A DNA stretch of 64,000 nt from positions 2,542,001-2,606,000 of the forward strand of contig CM071590.1 in the NCBI GenBank assembly GCA_036429605.1, read 5' to 3'. This stretch comes from Cladobotryum mycophilum. Taxonomy: Eukaryota > Ascomycota > Sordariomycetes > Hypocreales > Hypocreaceae. The notes below the pieces were generated by a model that was not told the origin of the DNA, ran no database searches, and worked only from the letters and a program-made list of their open reading frames with translations. Each line of letters opens with the position of its first letter. Positions within the stretch are counted from its first letter, which is position 1. The position numbers and the translations under genes were made by a program. Shown here in pieces: positions 23,460 to 34,300 of the stretch.

Positions 23460-23963
23460 ATGGTTACTACTTTACCTATCACCGCTGTGTATCACCCCTT
23501 TTTTTTCTAAAGCATCATGGGAACGGCGTTGGCGATGATTACGGGGTTTTTTTTGGAAGGACTATGGCTACTTTTTGTACATAATGTTAGTCTTGGTGGG
23601 ATGACCCAAACTCCTACGTCTTGGGGGACTTGAGACTCGGGTATAAATTGGCGTCTGAGCAGTTTATGGATGGATTTTTGGTCTGTATGTACATAAGCTG
23701 AAAGAGCATCCATATCCCAACCTCCTATACACACAATCAAAACATGTATAAAATTTCACTCTTGGCTGTTGTTTTTCACTCCCAAAAAATAAAAATAAAA
23801 AACAACTCTTTCTTTTCCTTTTTACATCATTCCCAAAGTGAGATCTAGGAAAATTTTTATTTTGAGGATTTGATACACTGGGGAACCACGTTGGGTAACC
23901 TCTGGAGTTGTTACAAAGGGAATTAATTTGGTTCCAGTTTTTTGACCTCTACCAAAGAAAAAT
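23460..23963. other. Convergent 3' intergenic region (LSD1 / ATP synthase gamma)
   Basis: 504 bp lies between two convergent stops. It is AT-rich with T and A runs (23499-23506, 23783-23822) fitting poly(A) regions of both transcripts. Nothing else is seen. Confidence 0.6.
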
Positions 23964-25276
23964 TTACATATCCTCGGAGGCGGTGGCACCGGTGATAATT
24001 TCGACCAATTCTCCGGTAATGACGGCCTGTCGGGTACGGTTGTACAAGATCTGGTACCTGCCAATCATCTCACCGGCGTTCTTGGAAGCATTCTGAGGGA
24101 TTTTTTATTAGTATCAAGAGATGATGGCTTTGAGAAGGGGCGCGCATGAGAATACTTACGTCCATGGCGTTTCGTCGGGCAGACTGCTCGCAGGCGTGAC
24201 CCTCGGCAAGAGCCCAGAAGAGGGAGTTGGCAAGGGAGTACTCGCGGAGGTTGGACAGGTGCTCGTCATCGACCTCGAAGGCGGAAATGTTGGCTATGAA
24301 GGGAGAGAAAGGTTTGATTAGCATTGGCGATCCAGGGCGAAATAGAGAGTTTTCAATTCTGAAACATACGAGACTGAGAAATGGCCTCCTCGGAATATGC
24401 CTCAATGAAGGTGGGCTCGTAGCTGGTGGCGTTGATGAACTTGTTGTACAGGATCTTGACGTCGGTGTACTCGCCGGGCAGCAAAACGATCTGGTCGGCG
24501 ATGGCCTGGGCATCGGCAAAGGTGGGGATGTCCTTGCCGATACCAGCAAAGTTCAGCTGGATGTTGTTGGCGTTGGTTCGCTGCAGCTGGGACTTGCTCT
24601 TCTCGCCGATGATGACCAGGTCGAAGGGGGCTGCTCGGTGAACATCTTGCGAATCCTTCGGGACAGGCCGGAGTGAACACCACCGCAGAGGCCCTTGTCG
24701 GAGGAGCAGACGATGATGAGTGATTTCTTCTCATCGGCCTCGGCGGCGGTGGTCTCGGCGGCCTCGAAGACCTGGTTGGAGGTCTGGCCGTACTTTCGGG
24801 AGTCGTTCATGGAGCGGGTGGCGCGGGTGAGCTTGGTGGAGGCGACAATCTTCATGGTGGTGGTGATCTTCTCGATGTTGCGAATCGACTTGAGGCGACC
24901 CTCGATCTCGCGAAGCGTCGCATAGGTTGCGGCATTGTTGGGACCAGCAGCTCTGCAGGAAAAGAAATATACAGCATCAGTAAATTTGTCCTCCTAAAAA
25001 AAAAACCACACAAAAGAGTTATATGTATATATATATATATATATATAACATGCGCAGCATCCTTCTATAATCGATCGCATGTTGTTGTCGTCTTTTCAAC
25101 CTCCACCATCTCGATCGGTCGCAAAAAAAAAGCCACCCCCAGCATCTGTGTCTCTCTCTCACTCTCTCACTCTCCCCTCGGTAATAAATTCTCGTTCCGG
25201 ACCAGGTGCAGGCAGCTTACCGGGCGGGAGCCGCAGCCGCAGCTCGGAGAGCCGGTCGGGCAGCTCTTGACAGCAT
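23964..25276 (-). CDS. atp3: Mitochondrial F1Fo ATP synthase gamma subunit, with a one-base frame break
   Basis: Minus-strand exons 23964-24092, 24160-24293, 24370-24952 and 25221-25276; about 300 aa once one base is counted back. Exon 1 (MLSRAARPALRAAAAAP) is an Arg/Ala-rich, acid-free mitochondrial presequence. The mature part carries the N-terminal helix ATLREIEGRLKSIRNIEKIT, the SSDKGLCGG loop and FDLVIIGEKSKSQLQRTN, and ends with NAGEMIGRYQILYNRTRQA and EIITGATASEDM, the gamma C-terminal helix. Family knowledge: gamma is the central rotor shaft of F1, coupling proton flow to ATP synthesis in the matrix. The frame breaks at the G5 run 24626-24630 (C5 on the coding strand), between TEQPP and FDLVIIG. 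This gene is single and needed for respiration, so an assembly error is more likely than a real mutation. It is divergent from TOP1. Confidence 0.93.
24626..24630 (-). other. Frame break at C5 run inside ATP synthase gamma gene
   Basis: On the coding strand, GAG CAG CCC CC is followed by TTC GAC CTG GTC in a different frame. The continuation FDLVIIGEKS is the conserved one, while staying in frame gives unrelated sequence and an early stop. The four exons sum to 902 nt, one short of a multiple of three. Confidence 0.88.
25021..25048. repeat. (AT)n microsatellite inside intron 1 of ATP synthase gamma
   Basis: An alternating TA tract of about 13 units lies within the 268-nt first intron (24953-25220), which is unusually long for this gene set. 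Confidence 0.8.
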
Positions 25277-25764
25277 TTTGGGACAGGTATGTGAAGTCGA
25301 ACTTAAGCCCTTCTGGCCAACAAAGACCCAATTGATCTCGACGGTTGGATCAATTGAATGGGGGTCACCTTCGTGGGATAAATCGGGTTGAGGCAGAGTG
25401 TAGTTGCTTGCTCGTTTTGCTTCCGTTTCGCTGTTTTCTCGGCAGATGTGCGGTTAATCTATTCACCATCACGTGACGAGTAGAGCCTTGCCTACTGGGC
25501 CTACCCTCGGGGCGGGTGAGAAAACACGATCCTCTGGAAACTTAGATCTCTTGTTTTTCATTCCTTAGGCTTTTCGCCTTGGGCAATCGGGTTTCTCCAC
25601 CTCATTGCCCTCTTCAGCCTCGGAAGAGCTGTTTTCCAGTCTTTTCTCGGATTTTCATGCTTTTTCTCCTGCCCAGAATCGCGGTGGCAGACCTATTTCG
25701 TTGTTCCGCGCCTCGCCTTACCCTGCGTCAACTCAGCACAACGAAGAAGCCCAAACTTTACACC
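25277..25764. promoter_or_regulatory. Bidirectional promoter, ATP synthase gamma / topoisomerase I
   Basis: 488 bp separates the divergent start codons of atp3 and top1, so both promoters must fit here. A palindromic TCACGTGA E-box lies at 25469-25476. It matches the Cbf1-type site often seen upstream of fungal respiratory and sulfur genes; its use here is inference. A pyrimidine-rich stretch precedes the TOP1 start. Confidence 0.55.
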
Positions 25765-28700
25765 ATGAGTTCTGACAGCTCCGACGACGACAGGCCTCTC
25801 GCGAGGCCAAATGTACGATGTGAGTCGCATGTTTTACACAATACGGCGATTTTTTTCTTGGGGGAGGCACATGCCCCACCGATCTGTTTCCTGTTTTTTT
25901 CTTTTCCCCCAAGGTTTGCTGGTGCTCGCCCTCGCTGCGCCTGACAGCCTACACCACCAGCCACCACAGGCAGCAACACGCGCGATGGGAACACTGACAG
26001 TTTGCTAACCAAAGTGCTTCTTCCTAGTATCGTCCTCCAAGATTTCTCGCGCCCAGGACCTAGCCTTGGATCGATCAGTGCCCAAGAAGGGTTCTGGGAT
26101 GGCTGGTCTCTCGATTCGCAACGGGCCCGTGACCGACGGCGACATGGAAATCGACTCGCCGACGACCAACGGAAACCATAAGCGCAAGTCGCGAGTCTCA
26201 ACCTCCAAAATCTCTTACAAGGATGAATCGGAAAGTGACGGTGAACCTCTGGTAGGTGGTGTCCCTGGTCAACAAGTGCAGTGGGTCCAGCAGTCTGACA
26301 GTAAGACGTGCAGGCAAAGCGTCCGCGGGCCAAGAAGGTTCGGGACTCCGACTCAGACGATGAGCCTATGGTCAAGGCAAGGGGGAAGAGGCTACCTCCC
26401 TCGTACGATGAAACGGCCCTGCCCGAGTCCTCTGATGATGAACGGCCTCTGGGTGTGAAGCTTGCCCAGAAAAAGGCCGCCATCGAGAAGAAGGCCGAGC
26501 AGGAATCAAAAGCGATTCGCGCCAAGGAAGCGAAGGTGAAGAAAGCAACCCCGAAGAAGGCCATCAAAAAAGAAGAATCAGACGATGATGATGTGCCTCT
26601 GGCGTCATCCGCAGCCAAGAAGCGCCAATCAAATGGCACTGCCGCCAAGAGGAAATCAACAGGTGTCAAGAAGGAGGAGTCTGATTCCGACGCCCCCATC
26701 TCCAAAAAGGCAAAGGCCGTCCCTTCAAAGGGAAAGAAGGCAGCACCTACAAAGGATACCAAGAAGGCCAAGTCCAAGGAAGCGAGTGAGGAAGATGAAG
26801 AGGAGTTTGAGTGGTGGAATGCTCCCAAGCCCGAAGATGACAGCATCAAATGGCAGACCCTCGAACACAACGGTGTCATGTTCGCGCCTGAATACGAGCC
26901 TCTTCCGAAAAACATCAGGATGCATTATGATGGCAAGCCTATCAGTCTCAGCCCCGAAGCGGAGGAGGTTGCTACTTTCTGGGTCGCAATGATGACTCCG
27001 GCATCCAGCCATCACCTCGAAAATCCCACTTTCCGCAAGAATTTCTTCACCGACTTTGCGGACTTTGTCAAGAAGTACGGTGCTAAGGATGCTAATGGTA
27101 ACAAGGTCGAGATTAAGAGTCTCGAGAAATGCGACTTTACCAAGATCAGCGAATACTGGATAGCCAAGACCGAGGCTAACAAAAACAAGAACCTGACCAA
27201 GGATGAAAAGGAGGCGGCCAAGACTAAGAAAGAGGCCGCTGAAGCACCTTATGTTCACTGCGTATGGGATGGAAGAAAGCAAAAGGTGGGCAACTTCAGA
27301 GTCGAACCTCCCAGTTTATTCCGTGGTCGTGGTGAGCATCCCAAGACTGGTAAAGTCAAGGTTCGAGTTTGGCCTGAGCAAATCACCATCAACATCGGCA
27401 AGCACGCCAAGATACCGGAACCGCCCGCGGGACACAAGTGGAAAGCTGTCCAGCATGATCAAAAGGCTACTTGGCTCGCCATGTGGCAGGAAAACATCAA
27501 TGGCGCTTACAAATATGTCATGTTGGGGGCTGCAAGTGATGTCAAGGGTCAAAGTGATTTCAAGAAGTTCGAGAAAGCTCGAGAACTGAAGAAGCATATC
27601 GGCAAGATTCGCAAAGACTATACCAAGGATCTAAAGAGCGAGATTATGGCAGATCGTCAAAGGGCAACGGCCATGTATCTGATTGACAAGCTTGCTCTTA
27701 GAGCTGGAAATGAAAAGGATACCGAAAATGAGGCTGACACCGTTGGCTGTTGCTCGTTGAAATACGAACACATTTCTTTGCAAGCCCCAGATATGGTCAC
27801 TTTCGACTTCTTGGGTAAGGACAGTATTAGATACAACGAGACGTGCCGTGTCGATGCCCAGGTTTTTAAGAACTTGAAACTCTTCAAGAAGCCTCCCAAG
27901 ACGGATGGAGACGATCTCTTTGACCGCCTAAACGTAAGTAGTAGAGAGTTTGATCTGGCGAGTTTTGCGTACTAACCTCGTACACACAGACATCTCAACT
28001 GAATAAGCACTTGAACAGCTATATGCCAGGACTCACGGCCAAGGTGTTCCGTACCTTCAATGCCTCCCACACCATGTCGGAACTCTTGAAAGAGCTTGCC
28101 AAGGATCCCCGTTCTCATGGCACCATCGCCGAGAAGGTTAAGCTGTACAATGACTGCAACCGAAAGGTTGCTATTCTCTGTAACCATAAGCGTACCGTGG
28201 GTGCCGGGCACGAGCAACAAATGCAAAAGCTTGGCGACAGGGTAAGTAGCCATCTAGCAAAACCTCATTCTTGGCACTTTATTAACCTGTTATTAGATCA
28301 AGGGACTCAGGTACCAGAAATGGCGGACTAAGATGATGATACTTGATATCGAGCCAACCCAGAAAAAGAAGAAGGGTGCCGCTTTCTTCCAGCTGGACGA
28401 GGACCTAGACAAGGAATGGATTGTTGAGCATCAACAGTTCTTGATTGAGGAACAGCGCACCAAGATCACCAAAAAGTTCGAAAAGGACAACGAAAAGCTC
28501 AAGGCCAACAAGGAAAAAGCCATGCCTGCGAGTGAACTTAAGGAACGGCTGAAGGCGGTCAAGGAACTCGAGGCCAAGTTCAAGAAGGAGAACAAGACAC
28601 ACAAGGTTGAGGCCGAGGGCAAAGGCGCGACTGTCGACAAGTTCATGACGGCTATCGAGAAGATTGATGAGCGTATCAAGATTCTTGAGACACAGGCTGA

Positions 28701-28940
28701 AGATCGTGATGGCAACAAAGAGGTCGCCCTGGGCACGTCCAAGATCGTAAGTACATGCCTTATCTACTGAGTCGAGACAAAATGCTAACCCCATTACAGA
28801 ACTACATTGATCCCCGTCTGACTGTGGTCTTCTCCAAGAAGTTCGACGTCCCCATCGAGAAGTTCTTCTCCAAGACTCTGCGTGATAAATTCCGATGGGC
28901 TATCAAGTCCGTAGAAGACGCAGATGACTGGGAATTCTAA
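25765..28940 (+). CDS. top1: DNA topoisomerase I (type IB)
   Basis: Six exons (25765-25819, 26028-26251, 26314-27933, 27990-28241, 28297-28746, 28800-28940) give 913 aa. Residues 1-265 are a charged, probably disordered Lys/Ser/Asp-rich nuclear region with repeated acidic DSDSDDEP-like motifs. The conserved core begins about FEWWNAPK and includes IKWQTLEHNGVMFAPEY. Catalytic residues visible are Arg556 (LALRAGNEKDTE), the lysine of LGKDSIRY, the arginine of FRTFNASHT, the histidine of LCNHKR, and the nucleophile Tyr869 in SKINYIDPR at the start of the last exon. A coiled-coil linker (about 720-840) separates core and C-terminal domain. The protein ends WAIKSVEDADDWEF as in other eukaryotes. 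It relaxes supercoils in transcription and replication through a 3'-phosphotyrosine intermediate. Introns show good CTAAC branch sites. Confidence 0.96.
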
Positions 28941-29279
28941 TTATCCCCATGCCCCAAGTGTATCGATACAATATTATTATTTTTTGCAACTGCATTTCTG
29001 TTTTTGCTCTTTGCTTTTTTGGTTGTTTTTTTCCCCATCATTTTTCAGTATTTATTCTACATACACGATACAGAAACAGGTATGCGCATCAACGGGCATC
29101 CCTGGAGAGGACCACCTTTTTCCCCCATCATTTGGTAGCACGGCGCAAAAAGACACACACAACACTCATCAGTATTTTAACGGCTACAGAGTGTACGATG
29201 GAGTTGGGGTCAAGAATGGCGGAGCGTGGGCATTTCAAGTAAGATTTACAAGAGGAAACAGAGAGACTGGGTAGAGGAT

Positions 29280-29319
<40 letters not shown>

Positions 29320-30059
29320 GGGTTTGTCATGGCATGTTTTATCTTAGGGGTTCTCCAGCGGGGAGACAGCGAAAGGAAAGATTCTCCCTTTTTTTTGGCA
29401 AAGTTCATTTATGAGCGGAAACAAAAACAAACCCAACGTGGCATTGGCTTGACGATTATGGTGGGATGATTAGGGGAGGCAGGCGGAGGCGGAGGACTTC
29501 TTACAAAGTGCGGCATGGAAAGGGGTGGGCGAGGAGGAAGTGCTGGGAAAGGGGGAGGGGGAGGGCCAACTTGGCAGCTGATTTTTGCTGTGGATTGTTT
29601 ACATAGGAATTTGCTCTAGAAAAAAGACAAATGAAAATAAGTCCTTGCAATTTATAGCAAATCTATACGAAAGCCATGCTTGAAGGAGTGACATATGTGA
29701 CCCGTTTTGATATTGAGGACATCGTAGAAACTCTTCAAATCAAATTGGTGAATATGTAGTCAAGATAGAAGTGGTTGCTCACATTTACATGTTGATTGAT
29801 TGCTATGTACCGTTCTATCCAATATTAACGTACGTCTATATTATGCATGTCTTCAATAACTCATGTCCTACGCAGCTTCGAATTTACAAAACTGAACGGT
29901 TTCCCACAACGCCATGTATGCAGCCTAGACGGCCAATGCCAACTTGAGCAAACGAATCAATGCTCTACTGATGTAATGCAAATTCAAACAACTCATACCA
30001 CAACGCCAATGCTTTCTAAAAATAAAAATAAAAACGAGCAATACGATCCCCCGCCACGA
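28941..30059. other. Convergent 3' intergenic region (TOP1 / CRH)
   Basis: 1.1 kb between convergent stops holds no supported gene. It contains a long GA microsatellite (29282-29316), T-rich tracts after the TOP1 stop, and a purine-rich stretch to about 29570. Confidence 0.5.
29282..29316. repeat. (GA)n microsatellite
   Basis: About 17 uninterrupted GA units lie in the non-coding stretch downstream of TOP1. Confidence 0.85.
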
Positions 30060-31307
30060 TTAAACAATTCGGTTGACAAAGGTCAATACACCAACGAGGA
30101 ACGGCCCCAGCACGAGAGCCAAAAGCGATGGGATAAGCATCCGAGGAGCGGAAGACTTGCGCATGATCTTACCATCCGGTGTCATATACCAGCCGCTAGG
30201 AATACTGCCGCCGATTGGGCTCGCACCAGCAACCCAGGGCCAGCCCGTCTGTGTAGCCGTAGCACTGCTTTTGTCCTTTCCGATACCACCGACGGGGACA
30301 GGAACAAGGGTAGTAGCCGTTGCTGCCAGAGCAGTGGCAGTAGCAGTGACGCCGCCCTTGTTGTTGATATTACCATTGATGGACCCATCGACAGCATGGA
30401 TCGATTGCCATGAGCCAGAGGTGTCACTGTAGACGTATTGCTTGCCCGTGGAGTAATCCGTAATGACGATATTCTGAACCATCATGGAGAAGGGTCCCTT
30501 GCTGAAGTCGGTTGGACCTTTTGCCCACTGAACTGTTCCAGGGGCGTTGGTATTGGGGTCACCTCCAGCCCAAGAGCCGAACTTGATTTGCATGGGAGTC
30601 TGAGGGTACTGGTTCGCTTCGGCATCTTTCTGGGTCAAAGTGCGCAGAACAGTATTACCGGCCATCCACACAATACGGTCCTGGGTCCAGTCGACAGTGT
30701 ACTTGATCCAGTTGGCCTGTGTGCCTTGGACTGTGTGGAACTGACCACGGTTGTACGTCGTAGTCTGTCCTTTGCCGAAGTAGTTTGACTGCATTTCGTC
30801 GGGATTTGCGCCCAGCCATTCCATGTCTATCTCGTCCAAGTCATCAGACTGGAGGACAACGGATGAAACAATACCAGCGCCTGGCGCGGCCTTCATGACG
30901 ATCTCGACTCGACCAAACATGATGTAAAAAAGGGAGGCCAGCTGAGGCGCGTCACCGCCCCGCGCCACTGTAAAGGAAACGCCGTCTGAGTTGTAGGTGG
31001 GGGATCCAGCCGCGGCGAAAGAGTTTACAGCTCCCTTGGTGAAATCCACTTTGATCGCCATACCCAGCGCCGTGTCTGGGGGACAAGCTAATCATCGGAC
31101 TCGCAGTTAGCGATCGAGGTCCCCCCGAAATCTTGGAATGTGGGGACGATTCGGTGCGATCGACGGAGGGAGGGAGGGGGAGTGTGTTTCTGTCTCGAAC
31201 TTACTTCCTTGTGTTGGATTGCATCTGCTCCATGTTTGGGCTGAGACAGAGTTTGGAAATAGCAGCGCAGCCAGCGCCGCCAGAGCGATACTCGAGAAAT
31301 GTCTCAT
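30060..31307 (-). CDS. CRH-family GH16 chitin-glucan transglycosylase, GPI-anchored
   Basis: Exons 31205-31307 and 30060-31087 on the minus strand give 376 aa. MRHFSSIALAALAALLF...VSAQ is a signal peptide. The mature start CNPTQG|TCPPDTALG spans the intron and lacks the Cys-rich chitin-binding module (CBM18) carried by some CRH members. The GH16 active site is DEIDMEWLG with Glu120, Asp122 and Glu124 (ExDxE), the signature of the CRH group. The C-terminus has a Thr/Ala-rich linker and ends in a hydrophobic segment (LIPSLLALVLGPFLVGVLTF), fitting GPI attachment, although a short polar tail follows. Family knowledge: these enzymes cross-link chitin to beta-glucan in the cell wall. It is convergent with TOP1. 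A gene symbol (CRH1/UTR2-like) is not forced because the family has several paralogues. Confidence 0.92.
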
Positions 31308-34300
31308 AGCTTCTGCAAGGGAGGAGGAATGAAAAGAGAGAGGTTCGCAGGTTATGTGTCGCAGGTTATGTGCCGCAGGTTTGGAGATGTGTGTGGGTGT
31401 GTGCGGGTTGTATATATGTACGTATGCGTGGCTTTGATAGTTCAATGAGGGTTTTGAATAGGTCGTGTTGGAGGACCGGAGCCTCTTTCGGATGCAAGGG
31501 AGGCCGATATTCGCGCGCAAAACTCGAAAAATGGGATAAGAAAAACGCCCGTTGTCGAAGCAAGGGAGAGGCAAATGGTATGAGAGTGATGCCCACGCAG
31601 GTCACCCAGATTGAGTCAATCGATCGATCGGTTTTCTTGGTCACGCTGATGCACGTATGTACGTAAGATGCAAAGTCAACGCAGGGCAGAGAGGGAGGGG
31701 AGGGATGGAGGGAGAGAAAAGAGACAAGTCCAATGCAAAGCTGATGCAGCAAAGATGTCACGACATGGCGGGTTAATATCAATTAGGAAGAGTTTTGTTG
31801 GAGGGATGGGAGGGGGAGGGAAGGGAAGGGAGAGTAAGTGGAAGCAGGGAGAGAATGGAGGAAATATCAAACCCCAGCCACCACCACCACCTGCACCTGC
31901 ACCTGCACATCGTCATCGGCCCACTGTAGGAGGCTGTAGGAGGGAGGTACGGAGCATCGATGCTACTATATTCCGTTTCCTTCCCTCGTATTATCGGTAT
32001 CTACGGCACTGCCAAGGCATGACCTTCCTTGGCTGAAAAAAAAATGAGAAACAGTTCGTGCGCATATCTTTTGGGGCAACTAGTTAATTAAGTAGGGAGT
32101 AAGGATATTCCTGTTTTTCTTTATCGGGAGGCTGGGGCATCATTGTTGAGAGAGCAACTTGAGCTTCAGGTCTAAAGGGCGAAGCTCTTCGGGAGAGGCT
32201 GGGGAGCGGGGCCGGATTCCCGGTTTAAGCTCTCTTCGGCACTCCACTTCCGGTGTGCTTACCCTATACACATACGATAGCTGATAGCTGCAGCCTTTCT
32301 CATACTTTGAAGCAAATCAGATAGACCATCGTTTGTAGTCAAGGGGAAAGCTTGTTCTAGACATCGACTCGTATCCCCCTGATTCATTTTGCTGGATGTT
32401 AACCCGGTGACTTCTCGACAATACAACTGTTGTATTTGTCGAACGAATCATCAACAGCTAGCTCTCCCTTTTATCAAAACCAGATGTTGTATCAAGTGAT
32501 GCGTGACAGCCGAATTCAACCATGAAACAACAGTGTAACAATGAAGATCACAAATCATTCGGTGACATCACAAGCAAAACTAAAATGATATGCCGAAATT
32601 AAACGCCTAGGTAACTTCCAAACCGCAAGAGACGTTACGTCAGATGCTGGATTCGAAAGGGAAATCTACAGATCCATACATCAGAACGACGAGGAGGATA
32701 TGGGGAGATCACAAACCAGAGTAAAGCACAACACACCAGGTGACCCAGGACCATGGTAAGAGTATCCTAAAAAACAAGAAACCACCTCAAACAGGAAACA
32801 GCAACATCTAGACTGTCACACAGGTCATCTGAATCACTCGTCATCCCAGTGACGGTGTAAACCTCATTATACTTGCCTACCTCTTCGTACCACACTCCCA
32901 CCAAATACCAAACGATCATACTTGGCCTCATCAAACTCGTTTGTTACCTAACCATCACCTAACCATCACCTACACACCACCACCACCATCAGCATCAGAG
33001 GCCGGGCCGGCTACCAGTTTGAGCAACCAATTTGACCAAAGCCCCGTTTGCTCATGTCGTCCAGGGCCATGCCCCAAACCACAGCCATTAGACAAACAGC
33101 CCAATACAGCCCATCTGTAGGTGTCGTCTTACTGTGGCAATTCCAGCATCTGATCCCAATCACGGCAGATATACATATGCAGTGTCATTGCTGACACTGC
33201 AAACAACAGATCCGGGTACACGCATCAAACACCATCACAGGCAAACGCTCATGATTGTTACCTGGCAAATAACAACTCCAAGCCTCCGGATACTTCCAGA
33301 TGAAGCATCCCTTACCACGCCCCCAAGGGCAACGGCATTCCGTCCAAAAGAGGCCTCGGCACCGCCGCTCGGGAATGAGCCTTTGACACAGAAATACACC
33401 ATCTCCCAACAAATCAATACTACCAACAGAGACAAAACTCGAAGCCAAAACTTGTCGCAACACGAAGCCTCACGCCAAAAAAGAAAGGCTCTCTCGGTCG
33501 CTCACATATCCGTCCATTCGCCCTGGAAAATGTTTCTGCGACACACCTTGAGTCTAACAGCTCGCTAAAAACCACGTCAGAAAAGCATCGTTTAGAATGT
33601 GAGAAAAAGCATTGTGTGCCATTCCTAATTCTGGCGGCCCAACACACTCAAAACCAAACTAGATTTGGCTCGTCTCTCTTTTGTCGCCCTACATCACTTC
33701 GACACCAGTCATGTCAGTCTAATAAATGATCCGGCTCTACGCCCGTAGATCGCTCAAGTGGCGATGACTTGCGTATTGTCGCTCCCGTATCAGTCGCGGC
33801 GACACACATATGCATGGTTTGTGTCTGTTCGCAAGACGGCGCTGAGCCCGTCCCTGACAAAAGAGTGTCATCGCAACCACCACGGTTCGCGCGCCGAGCT
33901 GTCAACTAACACCAAAGGAGCCAAACGTGAGATCTGTCCCCCTCGCACTTGCCCCTCTACCCCTCACGATCATAGGATGAAATCAACGGCAACAATGGCA
34001 AACTAATGCTTTGTGCCTGGTATATGTTGCAGTAGGATTAGGACGACTTCGCCATAAGAAAAACCCTCATTAGTCAACGACTGGTTACGACCTCAGTGTT
34101 GGCAAAGACGTATGTCAAATCCCCCGAGGGGCTCGCATCTAGTATCCAAAATTAGCAGTTTGAAGGAGTAGAAGAGGCAAACGGGAAGAAGCAATATCCC
34201 GGTGCTTTTTTTGTTTTTGTTTTTTTTGTCTGTAGTGTATGCACACTTGCTGCTTTCAGCAGAAAACGCATCAAGACCGCCGCCACTCTGGCTGACGGCA

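Noticed and set aside
25758..26915. 385-codon minus-strand frame opposite TOP1
   Set aside because: Shadow of the Lys/Ser/Asp-rich TOP1 N-terminus; crosses the two TOP1 introns with no sense of its own.
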